Source: Caulobacter mirabilis
GTDB taxonomy: Bacteria > Pseudomonadota > Alphaproteobacteria > Caulobacterales > Caulobacteraceae
Reading direction: 5' to 3'
NCBI RefSeq assembly: GCF_002749615.1
Contig: NZ_CP024201.1
Span: 992,001 to 1,056,000 of the forward strand
DNA length: 64,000 nt
This document shows, one piece after another, positions 16,628-27,235 of this stretch; within the stretch, counting starts at the first letter, position 1, and every line of letters starts with the position of its first letter. Position numbers and translations under genes: made by a program. A model generated the notes under the pieces. That model was given only the letters and a program-made list of their open reading frames with translations. It was not told the origin of the DNA and did no database searches.

Positions 16628-18226
16628 TCACCCCTCTCGATCCAGCGCCGCCAATGGAAGACGCATGGCGCATGTCAAACCCGGCGGGGCGTAGTCCAGT
16701 TCCACGCGTCCCCCCAATTCGGCCGACAAACCGCGTTGCAGGAGCCGGGATCCGAAGCCGCGCCGCGTCGGAACTTCGACGGGCGGGCCGCCTTCCTCGC
16801 GCCAGTTCAGCCACAGGTCGTCGTCGTCCGCCCCCCAGTCCACCGTGATCCTCCCCGACGGCGAAGACAGGGCGCCATACTTGACCGCATTGGTGGCCAA
16901 CTCGTGAAAGGCCATGCCGAACGCCACCGCCGCCTTCGGCGACAGATGCACGTCGGGGCCGTCCATGCGGATGCGCTCGCCGCCGTCGAAAGCCTCGAGC
17001 TCGGCCAGCAGCACGTCCTGCAGTCCCGCGCTCTCCCAGTTCTCGCGGGTGAGGAGGTTGTGGGTCTGCGACAGGGCCAGCAGGCGCGCTTCGAAGGCTT
17101 CGCGGAAGCGGCGCGGCGACGAGGTGGTGCGCAGGGTCTGGAAGGCGATCGACTGCACGGCGGCCAGGGTGTTCTTCACCCGGTGATTCAGCTCGTTGAG
17201 CAGCAGTTTCTGGCGCTCGTCGGCGCGACGCCGCTCCGTGATGTCGAGCGAGATGCCCGCCATACGCCGCGCTTCGTCGTTTTCCTGGAGCCGGTCGGTG
17301 CGTCCCCGCGAATGCACCCAGCGCTCCTCGCCGGACGGGTAGACGACGCGGTACTCTATTTCGTAGGGCGAGCCGTCGCGGACAGCCGTCTCGATGGCGG
17401 CGCGCATGCGATCCCGGTCGGACGGATGCACCGCCGCGATCAGGTCCTGGTAGCCGAAGGCCTCGTCCGGCCGGCGGCCGTAGTTGGCCTTGCAGAGGTC
17501 GGAAGCCTCGTAGGTCAGGGTCTCGACGTCCAGTTTCCAGAAGCCCATCCGGCCGGCGTCGAGCGCGAACGACAGATCCTCGCCGAGGGTGGCCTCGGTC
17601 GCGCGGCGAGCCTCGGCGGCGGCCAGGGCCGCCTCGTGCGCCTTGACCGCCTCCAGCGCCGCCGCGGCCTGACCCGCCAGACCGATCAGCAGGCGCTCGT
17701 GCGCCTCGACGAAGCGGCCGGCGTCGGGGTGGCCGAACAGCAGGCCGCCCAGGGCCTGGCCGGATCGTGATTTCACGGGGACCGACAGGAAGCTCCGCAC
17801 CGGCAAGTGCCCCTCCGGCATGCCGCGGTAGGGCGCATTGTGGCCGTAGCGGGCGTCACGGGTGATGTCGTCGGAGCGGACGACGCCCTCGCCGCGGAAG
17901 GTCGGCGCGAAGATCTGCGTGTTGCGCGGCATCGGGAAGCGTTCGAACGCCGCCTTCGGCGCCCCAGACAGGCTGTACAGCATGAGCCCTTCGCCGCCTG
18001 GATTGACCACCGTGTAGAAGAAGGCCCCGTAGTCGGCGCCGGTCAGCTCGACCCCGCCATCGACGACGGTCTGGACCACGGCGGCGACGTCACGGCCGGA
18101 GCCGATGGCCTCGCCCACGCGGATCAGGATGTCCGTGCGGCGGATTTCTTCGGCCAAGGCGGAGCGGAGCCTCTCGGCGTCCTCGTCCGGCCGTGTCGTC
18201 AAATCTGGTCGAACTGGTTCTTCCAC
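16628..18226 (-). CDS. HWE-family sensor histidine kinase (GAF-PAS)
   Basis: A 532-residue soluble sensor kinase. A GAF domain (about residues 30-190, including [10 protein letters not shown]) is followed by a PAS domain (about 215-325, with the PAC-like [15 protein letters not shown]) and an HWE kinase domain. The His box reads [17 protein letters not shown], and the ATP-binding region contains [14 protein letters not shown] and [11 protein letters not shown]. The start is GTG with a GGGGGG ribosome site. There is no membrane helix, so it senses a cytoplasmic cue; such kinases are often light- or stress-linked, but here the signal is unknown. Confidence 0.93.
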   Translation of the reverse strand: MEEPVRPDLTTRPDEDAERLRSALAEEIRRTDILIRVGEAIGSGRDVAAVVQTVVDGGVELTGADYGAFFYTVVNPGGEGLMLYSLSGAPKAAFERFPMPRNTQIFAPTFRGEGVVRSDDITRDARYGHNAPYRGMPEGHLPVRSFLSVPVKSRSGQALGGLLFGHPDAGRFVEAHERLLIGLAGQAAAALEAVKAHEAALAAAEARRATEATLGEDLSFALDAGRMGFWKLDVETLTYEASDLCKANYGRRPDEAFGYQDLIAAVHPSDRDRMRAAIETAVRDGSPYEIEYRVVYPSGEERWVHSRGRTDRLQENDEARRMAGISLDITERRRADERQKLLLNELNHRVKNTLAAVQSIAFQTLRTTSSPRRFREAFEARLLALSQTHNLLTRENWESAGLQDVLLAELEAFDGGERIRMDGPDVHLSPKAAVAFGMAFHELATNAVKYGALSSPSGRITVDWGADDDDLWLNWREEGGPPVEVPTRRGFGSRLLQRGLSAELGGRVELDYAPPGLTCAMRLPLAALDREG

Positions 18227-18273
18227 GCAGCGTCACCCCCCAAAAGTCCGCCGGCTCGCGTGAAACGTGCAGC

Positions 18274-19391
<1,118 letters not shown>

Positions 19392-19395
<4 letters not shown>

Positions 19396-19940
19396 GACTC
19401 GGCTCCGATCAGGTGGCGGTTCAGGGCTTCGAGCACGGCGTCGACGGCCTCGAAATGCGGCGTGTCCCCGGTCAGGACGACGATGTCGGCCTGTTCGTAG
19501 TGCGGATAACGCGCCTCGGCCTGGGCCTTGAGGACCTCCAGCGGATCCTTGCCGCGCAGCAGGGGGCGGGTGTCCTTGCGGCCCACGCGGCGCGCCAGCA
19601 GCTCCAGATCGGCCTTCAGCCAGACCGAGATCGCCCGTTCCCTGATCAGGGCGCGGGTCTCGTCGTTGACGAAGGCGCCGCCGCCGGTGGCCAGCACGTG
19701 CGGGCCTTCGTCCAGCAACCGCGCGATCACCTTGCGCTCGCCCTCGCGGAACACCGGCTCGCCGTAGGCGGCGAAGATGTCGGCGATCGACTGGCCGGCG
19801 GCGTTCTCCACCTCGGTGTCGGCGTCGCGGAAGGGCATGTCCAGCGCCAGCGCCAGGCGGCGGCCGATGCTGCTCTTGCCGACGCCCATCAGGCCGACGA
19901 GGGCGATGGTCTTGGCGCGGAGGCGGGGGTCCGGGGTCAT
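19392..19940 (-). CDS. aroK: Shikimate kinase
   Basis: A 182-residue shikimate kinase, which phosphorylates shikimate with ATP. Walker A is GLMGVGKSS. The shikimate-binding DADTEVE and GGGAF motifs and the LID region RKDTRPLL are in order. I start at [10 protein letters not shown]; further upstream codons are not family-like. It leads the aroK-aroB operon. A 121-nt divergent gap separates it from the serine hydrolase gene. Confidence 0.96.
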
Positions 19941-20061
19941 GTCGCGGTTCCGCTTACACGACGCGGGGCCGTGGGGCCAAGCGTTCACGAGGTTTCCGTC
20001 ACGGCCGGTTGGATATGGGCGCGCAAGGGCATAGGTACGGGCGTTCCCCCCGGAGACCGCG

Positions 20062-21240
20062 ATGTCCGCCGACCAGGCATCCATCGGCGCCGATCCCGCC
20101 GCCGCGTCCCTCGCCAACTGGCGATCCTCGCCCTGGAGCCGCTGGGCCTTCCGCAACATCCCGCGGATCCTGCCCGTCGGCGAAATCGCGGCCGGCGCGC
20201 CGCGGGCGCTGGTCGAGACGCCGTCGGCGTTCGAGGGTTTCCGCCTGGACCGGCCGGACGGGACGACGCTCGATCTGGAAGGCTTCCTGACGGCGACGGC
20301 GACGGACGGGATGGTCGTCCTGCGCGACGGTCGGATTCTGTTCGAGATCTATCGCAACGGTCTCGACCCCGAGACGCCGCACATCGTCATGTCGGCGACC
20401 AAGTCATTGAGCGGCCTGGTCGCCGGCGCCCTGGCCGGCGCCGGGCGGCTGGATGTCGAGGCCCCGGTTTCCGACTATGTGCCGGAGGTCGCCTTCAGCG
20501 GCTGGCAGGACGCGACGGTCCGCGATCTGCTCGACATGCGCACCGGCGTGATCCTGGATCCGGAAGGGCAGCGCGCCTATCAGGCCGCCGCCAACTGGGA
20601 TCCCTACGCGCCCGACGAGGCCGGCGCGAACCTGCACGACTTCCTCACCACCCTGCCGCCCGCCGCCGGGCCGCACGGCGGGCCGTTCCGCTACACCTCG
20701 CCGAACACCGACCTGCTCGGCTGGGTGATGGAGCGGGCCGGCGGCCGCCCGTTCGTCGAACTGGCTTCCGATCTGCTGTGGAGGCCCGCGGGCGCCGAGC
20801 GCTCGGCGTTGATCACGCTCGACCGGGCCGGCGCGCCGCGCTGCACGGGCGGGCTTTGCGCCACGGTGCGTGACTTCGCTCGCGTCGGATGGCTGGTGGT
20901 CGACGGCGGCGTCCGGGACGGAGCCCAGGTCTTTCCGGCCGGCTGGATCGAGGACCTGCTGACCGCCGGCGACCGCCAGGCCTGGGCGGACGGCGAGTGG
21001 GGCGAGGCGTTCCGACATGTCAGCCGAGAGATGAGCTATCGCGCCGGTTGGTACGTCACCCACGACCGGCCGGGCAGCATGTTCGCCATGGGCATCCACG
21101 GGCAGAACCTGTTCGTCGACCGCGAGAGTCGCGTGGTCGTCGCCAAGGTCTCCTCGCAGAACAGCCCGATCGACGCCAAAGCCATCGCCCTGGCCCACGC
21201 CGCCCTTCCCTTGCTGCGTGATCTGGCGCTTCGGGCCTGA
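20062..21240 (+). CDS. Serine hydrolase of the class C beta-lactamase family
   Basis: A 392-residue beta-lactamase/transpeptidase-like protein. The catalytic SxxK is in MSATKSLSG, the Tyr motif is YTSPNTD (YxN-like), and a late GIHGQNLFVD replaces the third motif. No signal peptide is visible, so it is probably cytoplasmic: an esterase or 6-aminohexanoate-dimer-hydrolase-like enzyme and not a resistance enzyme. It lies between aroK (divergent) and the xerD operon. Confidence 0.88.
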   Translation: MSADQASIGADPAAASLANWRSSPWSRWAFRNIPRILPVGEIAAGAPRALVETPSAFEGFRLDRPDGTTLDLEGFLTATATDGMVVLRDGRILFEIYRNGLDPETPHIVMSATKSLSGLVAGALAGAGRLDVEAPVSDYVPEVAFSGWQDATVRDLLDMRTGVILDPEGQRAYQAAANWDPYAPDEAGANLHDFLTTLPPAAGPHGGPFRYTSPNTDLLGWVMERAGGRPFVELASDLLWRPAGAERSALITLDRAGAPRCTGGLCATVRDFARVGWLVVDGGVRDGAQVFPAGWIEDLLTAGDRQAWADGEWGEAFRHVSREMSYRAGWYVTHDRPGSMFAMGIHGQNLFVDRESRVVVAKVSSQNSPIDAKAIALAHAALPLLRDLALRA

Positions 21241-21287
21241 GGCGAGAAGCCTCCCGCTGGACGGGACAGTGGTGCTAGGTTTCGACC

Positions 21288-22460
21288 ATGCGCTCGTTCG
21301 TGCTCTCCGCCGCGCTCGCGGCTCTGATCGTCCCGCCCGCCGCCGCCCAGGTGGACGTCCAGCCCCTGGCGGCTCCGGACTACTTCTCGCTCGGCCTGTC
21401 GGACACGGGACTCGGCGCCGACCTGTGGCGCGGGACCTCGGCCGACGTCGCCAAGGCGGTCCTGCCGAAACTGGCCGCCAAGCAGTTGACCCCGGCGGCC
21501 GCCAGGCTGGCGCGGCAGGTGCTGGCGACGGCCGCCATCGGACCCGGCGAGGCCGGCCGTGATCCGGCGCTGGCCGCGGCGCGGGCCGACGCGCTCCTCG
21601 ACCTCGGCCGTCCGTACGCCGCCTGGGCCGCGCTGGAACGGGCGCAGGGCCTGTCGAGCAACCCCGCCCTGTCGCAGGCCGCCGCCGAGGCGGCCCTGTT
21701 CAACGGCCAGGACGACGCCGCCTGCCGCACGGCCGAGCAGCTCGCGACCGGACGCGGCGAGTCCTACTGGCTGCGGCTGCGCGCCTACTGCCAAGCCCGC
21801 GCCGGCCAGGGCGACGCCGCCGAGCTGACCCTGACGCTGGCCAACGACGCGACGACGTCCCGCCTGACCCGGGCCGTGATCGCCGGCGAGGGCGGCGGCG
21901 AGGCCTCGTTGCGCGACGGGATCGACTATTCGCTGTCGAGGCGGCTGGGCCTGGACCTGACCGCCGTGACCAAGGGCGCTTCGTCCGCGGCGCTGGCGGC
22001 TGTCGAGTCGCCGGGAGCAGACAGGGCCGACGCGCCGATCGAGGGTTCGCGTCTGGCCGCGCGGCTGGCCGCTCAGCAAGGCCGCGAGGCCGAGGTCGAC
22101 GCCCTGTTCGTCCAGGCGGCGGCCGCCGAGGCGAAGGCCCGCGGACGCTATCAATCGGCGCTGCTGATCGCCGCCGCGCTGGGCGCGCCGTTCACCGAGA
22201 GCCAGCGAGGGACCTTCGCCGGCTTCGATGTGCCGGCCGGGACGGTGGCGGCCAACCGGCTCGCGGCCCTGGACCTGGCCGCCGCCGCTGGGCTGAAGGG
22301 CGAGACGGCGCTGTTGGCGCTCGACATCGCCGCCGACGCCGGGGCCAAGATCCGGCCCGCGGACACGGCGCGGGTCGTCGCGGCCCTGCACCGCGCGGGT
22401 CTGGGCGAGGCGGCCGTCGCCTTCGCCGACGAGGCCCTGACCACGCTGCAGGTCCAATGA
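21288..22460 (+). CDS. Exported helical-repeat protein of unknown function
   Basis: A 390-residue protein with a clear signal peptide (LSAALAALIVPPAAAQ). The mature part is Ala/Leu-rich and helical with TPR-like repeats such as GRPYAAWAALERAQGL and GQGDAAELTLTLAN. It ends in an overlap of 4 nt with the xerD start, which suggests translational coupling. Proteins in this position upstream of xerD recur in Caulobacteraceae as far as I recall; I do not know their role. A periplasmic scaffold is a reasonable guess only. Confidence 0.8.
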   Translation: MRSFVLSAALAALIVPPAAAQVDVQPLAAPDYFSLGLSDTGLGADLWRGTSADVAKAVLPKLAAKQLTPAAARLARQVLATAAIGPGEAGRDPALAAARADALLDLGRPYAAWAALERAQGLSSNPALSQAAAEAALFNGQDDAACRTAEQLATGRGESYWLRLRAYCQARAGQGDAAELTLTLANDATTSRLTRAVIAGEGGGEASLRDGIDYSLSRRLGLDLTAVTKGASSAALAAVESPGADRADAPIEGSRLAARLAAQQGREAEVDALFVQAAAAEAKARGRYQSALLIAAALGAPFTESQRGTFAGFDVPAGTVAANRLAALDLAAAAGLKGETALLALDIAADAGAKIRPADTARVVAALHRAGLGEAAVAFADEALTTLQVQ

Positions 22461-23365
22461 GCGAGGGCTGGGTCGAGGCCTTCCTGGAAATGATGGCCGT
22501 CGAACGCGCGGCGGCCCGCAACACGATCACCGCCTACGGCAAGGATCTGGCCGACGCCTCGGCCTATCTGAAGGCTCGCGGGCGGGACCTGGGCACGGCC
22601 GCGGCCGAGGACGTCGAGGCCTATTTCGCCAACCTCGGCGCCATCGGACTGTCGCCGGCCACGGCCGCCCGTCGAAGGGCCGCCGTACGCCAGTTCTATC
22701 GTTTCGTGCTGGGCGAGGGCTGGCGGCAGGACGATCCGTCGCGCCGCGTCGAGGCGCCGCGCAAGGGCCGGCCGTTGCCCAAGGTGCTGTCGCGCGAGGA
22801 GGTCGAGCGCCTGATCGCCGCCGCCTCGGCCAAGGACGGCGGTCAGGGTCTGCGTCTCGCCTGCCTGATCGAGCTGACCTACGCCTCCGGCATGCGGGTG
22901 TCGGAGGTCATGGGGCTGCCGCTGTCGGCCCTGGCGCGGGATCCCGCCTATCTGATCGTCAAGGGCAAGGGCGGCAAGGAGCGGCTGGCGCCCCTGAACG
23001 ACGCGGCCCGCGCGGCGACCAAGGCCTGGCTGGAGGTCCGCAAGACGTTCCGGCCCAAGGGGGACGCCGCCAATCCCTGGCTGTTCCCCTCGCGCGGCAA
23101 GGGAGGGAAGCTCACTCCTCGCCGGTTCTCCCAGCTGCTGGAAGAGGCGGCGATGGCGGCCGGCATCGACCGCGAGAAGGTCAGCCCGCACGTTCTGCGC
23201 CACGCTTTCGCGACCCATCTGCTGGAGGGCGGCGCCGACCTGCGCGTCGTCCAGACCCTGCTCGGCCATGCCGACATCGCCACGACCCAGATCTATACCC
23301 ACGTCGCGGGCGACCGCCTCGCCGAGGTGGTGAAGACCAAGCATCCGCTGGCGCGAAAGAGGTAG
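22457..23365 (+). CDS. xerD: Tyrosine recombinase XerD
   Basis: A 302-residue tyrosine recombinase of the XerD type, which with XerC resolves chromosome dimers at dif. The N-terminal SAM-like domain spans about residues 5-90. The catalytic residues appear in order: Arg in GMRVSEVM, Lys in VKGKGGKER, His-x-x-Arg in HVLRHAFATH, His in LLGHADI, and the nucleophile Tyr in TQIYTHV. The ATG overlaps the previous stop. It is full-length with no mobile-element context, so it is a housekeeping recombinase. Confidence 0.95.
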   Translation: MSEGWVEAFLEMMAVERAAARNTITAYGKDLADASAYLKARGRDLGTAAAEDVEAYFANLGAIGLSPATAARRRAAVRQFYRFVLGEGWRQDDPSRRVEAPRKGRPLPKVLSREEVERLIAAASAKDGGQGLRLACLIELTYASGMRVSEVMGLPLSALARDPAYLIVKGKGGKERLAPLNDAARAATKAWLEVRKTFRPKGDAANPWLFPSRGKGGKLTPRRFSQLLEEAAMAAGIDREKVSPHVLRHAFATHLLEGGADLRVVQTLLGHADIATTQIYTHVAGDRLAEVVKTKHPLARKR

Positions 23366-23457
23366 CGGGCCGCCCCGCCGCCGCCGCCGACCCTTGCGTT
23401 CGAAGGCCAAAAAGCGTCTTGCAGGAACCTGCCTGGCCTCGAGGAGCGACAACGACC

Positions 23458-23679
23458 GTGTCTGAAGAAACCCGCGACAGCAACGGCGCCGTCCTCAACG
23501 ACGGCGACAGCGTGACCCTGATCAAGGATCTGAAGGTCAAGGGTTCCGGCGGGGTGACGCTGAAACGCGGCACGATGGTCCGCAAGATCCGCCTGACCGG
23601 CGATCCCGCCGAGATCGAGGCCAACGTCGACAAGGTGAAGGGTCTCGTCCTCAGGACCGAGTTCGTGAAGAAGGCGTAG
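23458..23679 (+). CDS. PhnA-like alkylphosphonate utilisation domain protein
   Basis: A 73-residue protein matching the C-terminal domain of PhnA/YjdM-type proteins: LNDGDSVTLIKDLKVKGSGG, LKRGTMVRKIRLTGD, and a VKGLVLRTEFVKK ending. The N-terminal zinc ribbon of the longer form is missing. I start at GTG after a GAGGAG site with an 11-base spacer; an earlier TTG is less likely. Despite the family name, no phosphonate genes are nearby. It is followed by mscS after 8 nt and is probably co-transcribed with it. Confidence 0.85.
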   Translation: MSEETRDSNGAVLNDGDSVTLIKDLKVKGSGGVTLKRGTMVRKIRLTGDPAEIEANVDKVKGLVLRTEFVKKA

Positions 23680-23687
23680 GGGCGGCC

Positions 23688-24737
23688 ATGCGGCAGGAAA
23701 TCGTCCAGCTCGAACAGCTCGAGAAGACGGTGCTGTTCAAGATCGGTGCGACGCCGATCACCGCCGGCCCGCTGGTCACCGCCCTGATCACGGTGGCGGT
23801 CGCCTTCATCGTGGCCCGCATCGTCGGGGAGGTGCTCAAGCGCATCCGGGACCGCGCCAAGCGCGGGACGGCGGCGCTCTACATCGTCGAGAAGCTGTCG
23901 ACCTACGGCCTGATCGTGCTGGGCCTGTTCGCGGGGGTGTCGGCTCTGGGCGTCGACCTCTCGTCGCTGGCCATCTTCGGTGGCGCTCTGGGCGTCGGCG
24001 TCGGTCTGGGTCTGCAGGGGGTGGTGAAGGAATTCGTTTCCGGCCTGGTGCTGATCTTTGACGAGGAGCTGCGCGTCGGGGACTACATCGAACTGGAGGC
24101 CGGCCAGCGCGGCGTGGTCCACGAGATCGGCGCCCGGGCGACCCGGATCCGGAACAACGACAGCGTCGATATCCTGATCCCCAACAGCCAGCTGATCCAG
24201 GGCACGGTCACCAACTGGACCCTGCGCGGGCACACCCGGCGCATCCATGTGCCGTTCCGCGCGGCCTACGGCGTCGACAAGGAGACGGTCCGCGACGCCG
24301 TGCTGGAGGCGGCCCGGGCGGTGCCCTTCACCCTGCCCGACAGCCCCACCTACCGCACCCAGGTCTGGCTGGTCGGCTTCGGCGAGAGCAGCCTGAACTT
24401 CGAGCTGGTCGTCTGGCCGCGGCTGGAGGCCGTGAAACGCCCGAACGCCATGCAGGCGGCCTACACCTGGGCGATCGACGACGCGCTGCGCAAGGCTGGG
24501 ATCGAGGTGCCGACGCCGCAGCACGACCTCCACATCCGCTCGGTCTTCGGGGAGCAGGGCGACGACGCCCGGCGCGCGCTGCGCCTGGAGCCGCCGACGG
24601 GGAGCGCCTCGAAGGGGCGTCGCGCCAAGGCGTCCAGCAACGATGCGGCGGAGGAGGCCCTGCGGCCGTCCGCGCCCGAGGACGACGAGACGGAACCGCC
24701 CGCCGACGGGGGGCGTCGGCGTAAGCCGTCGGCTTGA
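23688..24737 (+). CDS. MscS-family mechanosensitive channel
   Basis: A 349-residue small-conductance mechanosensitive channel protein. Two N-terminal helices are followed by the pore-lining, Gly/Ala-rich TM3, [22 protein letters not shown] (about residues 98-120). The beta domain has [22 protein letters not shown] and [17 protein letters not shown]-terminal charged tail of about 50 residues is low-complexity. It opens in hypoosmotic shock by family precedent. It sits 8 nt after the PhnA-like gene. Confidence 0.94.
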   Translation: MRQEIVQLEQLEKTVLFKIGATPITAGPLVTALITVAVAFIVARIVGEVLKRIRDRAKRGTAALYIVEKLSTYGLIVLGLFAGVSALGVDLSSLAIFGGALGVGVGLGLQGVVKEFVSGLVLIFDEELRVGDYIELEAGQRGVVHEIGARATRIRNNDSVDILIPNSQLIQGTVTNWTLRGHTRRIHVPFRAAYGVDKETVRDAVLEAARAVPFTLPDSPTYRTQVWLVGFGESSLNFELVVWPRLEAVKRPNAMQAAYTWAIDDALRKAGIEVPTPQHDLHIRSVFGEQGDDARRALRLEPPTGSASKGRRAKASSNDAAEEALRPSAPEDDETEPPADGGRRRKPSA

Positions 24738-24761
24738 CGCGTCACCGACCGCGCCGCATTG

Positions 24762-24781
24762 CTTCTCGCAACTGCGAGAAG
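24762..24781. promoter_or_regulatory. 20-bp perfect dyad upstream of the CoA-ester lyase gene
   Basis: CTTCTCGCA and its exact complement TGCGAGAAG with a 2-nt spacer, 17 nt before the lyase start. The symmetry and spacing suit a dimeric repressor or activator site overlapping the start of transcription. The protein that binds is not in view. Confidence 0.55.
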
Positions 24782-24798
24782 ACGGGACGGGAGACGCC

Positions 24799-25848
24799 AT
24801 GAAGACGCCGCGCGGATTTTTCAAACCCCTGGCCATCGGCGCGCCTGAACCGCTGCGCGAGCCGCCGGCCCGCGTCGAGCGCATGATCCACTTCGTGCCG
24901 CCGCACCTGGAGAAGGTCCGCGCCAAGGTCCCGGAGATCGCCCGCGACGTGGATGTGATCCTGGGAAACCTTGAGGACGCCATCCCCGCTGACGCCAAGG
25001 AGGCCGCCCGCGCCGGCTTCATCGAGATGGCCAACGCGACCGACTTCGCGGCGATGGGCGTGGGCCTCTGGACCCGGGTGAACTGCCTGAACTCGCCCTG
25101 GCATCTGGACGACGTGACCCAGATCGTCGCGGGCGTCGGCGACCGCCTGGATGTGATGATGATCCCCAAGGTCGAGGGACCCTGGGACATCCACTACATC
25201 GACCAGCTGCTGGCCCTGTTGGAGGCCAGGCACGGCCTGAAGAAGCCGATCCTGCTGCACGCCATCCTGGAGACCGCCGAGGGCGTGAACAACGTCGAGG
25301 CCATCGCCGCGGCCAGCCCGCGGATGCAGGGCATCAGCCTGGGACCGGCCGACCTGGCCGCCAGCCGCCGGATGAAGACCACCCGTGTCGGCGGCGGGCA
25401 TCCCTTCTACAAGGTCGTCGAGGATCCCCGCGCCGACGGGGGCCCGCGCGTCGGCGCCCAGCAGGACATCTGGCACTACACCTTCGCCAAGATGGTCGAC
25501 GCCTGCGCCGCGGCCGGGATCAACGCCTTCTACGGTCCGTTCGGCGACATCGCCGACCTGGAGGCCTGCGAGCAGCAGTTCCGCAACGCCTTCCTGCTGG
25601 GCTGCGTCGGCGCCTGGAGCCTGCATCCGAACCAGATCGCCATCGCCAAGCAGGTGTTCAGCCCCGATCCGGGCGAGGTGGCTTTCGCCAAGCGCATCCT
25701 GGAGGCCATGCCCGACGGCGCCGGGGTGGTGATGCTCGACGGCAAGATGCAGGACGACGCCACCTGGAAACAGGCCAAGGTGATGGTCGACAGCGCTCGC
25801 CAGATCGCCGCCAAGGATCCGGAATACGCGGCCCTGTACGGCTTCTGA
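24799..25848 (+). CDS. HpcH/HpaI aldolase/citrate lyase family CoA-ester lyase
   Basis: A 349-residue CoA-ester lyase of the citrate-lyase-beta/malyl-CoA lyase family. The N-terminal block [16 protein letters not shown] and the [11 protein letters not shown] metal-site acid are followed by [12 protein letters not shown] and the [11 protein letters not shown] glutamate. A late [12 protein letters not shown] segment closes the active site. The sequence resembles L-malyl-CoA/beta-methylmalyl-CoA lyase (mcl1), used in the ethylmalonyl-CoA or glyoxylate routes. I do not assign the symbol without seeing partner genes. It is preceded by a perfect dyad and followed by a strong hairpin. Confidence 0.86.
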   Translation: MKTPRGFFKPLAIGAPEPLREPPARVERMIHFVPPHLEKVRAKVPEIARDVDVILGNLEDAIPADAKEAARAGFIEMANATDFAAMGVGLWTRVNCLNSPWHLDDVTQIVAGVGDRLDVMMIPKVEGPWDIHYIDQLLALLEARHGLKKPILLHAILETAEGVNNVEAIAAASPRMQGISLGPADLAASRRMKTTRVGGGHPFYKVVEDPRADGGPRVGAQQDIWHYTFAKMVDACAAAGINAFYGPFGDIADLEACEQQFRNAFLLGCVGAWSLHPNQIAIAKQVFSPDPGEVAFAKRILEAMPDGAGVVMLDGKMQDDATWKQAKVMVDSARQIAAKDPEYAALYGF

Positions 25849-25855
25849 CCCCGCC

Positions 25856-25892
25856 GGAACGGCTGCTGACAAAGGATGTCACCAGCCGTTCC
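25856..25892 (+). terminator. Strong hairpin after the CoA-ester lyase gene
   Basis: A 10-bp outer stem (GGAACGGCTG with CAGCCGTTCC), one C-C mismatch, a 5-bp inner stem (TGACA with TGTCA) and a 5-nt loop AAGGA. It begins 8 nt after the stop. There is no U-run after it, so it may protect the mRNA 3' end or terminate by another route. Confidence 0.55.
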
Positions 25893-25987
25893 GCAAGGTC
25901 TCATTTCCGCAAGACGCCGTTCTGCCGGAGCCCTATCGTCCCGATCCGCGTTGATCGTTTCGGATCGCAACGGGCGAGGGCGTGCCT

Positions 25988-27235
25988 ATGGCCTTGGATA
26001 TCGGCGACCGGGAGAGGTGGATCACGGCGATCGCCGCTGTCCGCGGCCGCACCCTGGCGCTCGCCGCGCCGCTGTCGGCGGAGGACCTGCAGGCCCAGGC
26101 CATGCCGGACGCCAGTCCCGGCAAATGGCATCTGGCGCACACCACCTGGTTCTTCGACGAGTTCCTGCTCGGCCCGGCCGGCATGGCGCCGGCGCGCCCG
26201 GCCTCGGCCGGCTTTCTGTTCAACAGCTACTACGAGGCCGTCGGCGCCCGGCAGCCGCGCCCCGAACGCGGCCTGATCACCCGTCCGGCCCTGAGCGAGG
26301 TCACGGCCTGGCGTCGCCGCGTCGACGCGGGGCTGGAACGCTACGTGCGTGAGGCCGACGCCGTCGCCTTCGCCGCCGCCGCGCCGCTGATCGAGCTCGG
26401 CCTGGCGCACGAGGAGCAGCATCAGGAGCTGTTCCTCATGGACATCCTGGCCCTGCTGGCCCGCCATCCGGACGGTCCGGCCTATCGCGCCGACCTGAAG
26501 AGCGCCGCCGGCCCCAAGGCCCGCGCCGCCGGCTGGATCGAGCACGGCGGCGGCCTGATGGAGATCGGCGCCGTCGCCGATGGAGCCTTCGCCTTCGACA
26601 ACGAGGGACCGCGCCACAAGGTCTGGCTGGAGCCCTTCGCCCTGGCCGACCGGCTGGTCACCAACGGCGAGTGGGCCGCCTTCATGGAGGACGGCGGCTA
26701 TCGCGATCCGGCCCTCTGGCTGTCCGAAGGCTGGGAGACGGTGCGGACCCAGGGGTGGGACGCGCCGGAATACTGGCGCGAGGAGGGCGTGTCGGTGACG
26801 CTGGCGGGCCGCGAGGCGGTCGATCCCGACGCGCCCGTCCAGCACGTCAGCTTCTACGAAGCCGACGCCTTCGCCCGCTGGGCGGGCGCCCGCCTGCCGA
26901 CCGAGGCGGAGTGGGAGACCCTCGCCGCCGATCGCCCCGCGACCGGCAACTTCATGGACGCCGACGTCCTGCGGCCGCGTCCGTCCGGCGCGGGGGACCA
27001 GCTGTTCGGCGATCTCTGGGAATGGACCGCCAGCGCCTACGGACCCTATCCGGGCTTCCGGCCGGCCCAGGGCGCGCTCGGCGAGTACAACGGCAAGTTC
27101 ATGGCCAGGCAGTTCGTCCTGCGCGGCGGCTGCTGCGCCACGCCGCCCGGCCACGCGCGCGCCGCCTATCGCAACTTCTACCACCCACATCAGCGCTGGA
27201 TGTTCTCCGGCCTGCGCCTGGCCAAGGACATCTGA
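25988..27235 (+). CDS. egtB: Ergothioneine biosynthesis sulfoxide synthase EgtB
   Basis: A 415-residue non-haem iron enzyme that joins cysteine or gamma-glutamylcysteine to trimethylhistidine with O2. The DinB-like N-terminal half carries WHLAHTTWFFDEF and AHEEQHQELFLMDIL, whose His residues bind iron. The C-terminal half is an FGE-sulfatase domain (HVSFYEADAFARWAGARLPTEAEWE; ending RNFYHPHQRWMFSGLRLA). I choose the ATG 7 nt after GCGAGGG over a GTG two codons earlier. Its stop overlaps the egtD start by one base. Confidence 0.95.
   Translation: MALDIGDRERWITAIAAVRGRTLALAAPLSAEDLQAQAMPDASPGKWHLAHTTWFFDEFLLGPAGMAPARPASAGFLFNSYYEAVGARQPRPERGLITRPALSEVTAWRRRVDAGLERYVREADAVAFAAAAPLIELGLAHEEQHQELFLMDILALLARHPDGPAYRADLKSAAGPKARAAGWIEHGGGLMEIGAVADGAFAFDNEGPRHKVWLEPFALADRLVTNGEWAAFMEDGGYRDPALWLSEGWETVRTQGWDAPEYWREEGVSVTLAGREAVDPDAPVQHVSFYEADAFARWAGARLPTEAEWETLAADRPATGNFMDADVLRPRPSGAGDQLFGDLWEWTASAYGPYPGFRPAQGALGEYNGKFMARQFVLRGGCCATPPGHARAAYRNFYHPHQRWMFSGLRLAKDI

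Noticed and set aside
20062..21240. Class C-like serine hydrolase as an antibiotic-resistance beta-lactamase.
   Set aside because: There is no signal peptide and the third motif (KTG-type) is not conserved, so a resistance role is unlikely.
22457..23365. The tyrosine recombinase as a possible integrase of a mobile element.
   Set aside because: It has XerD-like length and all catalytic residues, sits in a housekeeping operon, and no attachment repeats, tRNA or phage genes adjoin it.
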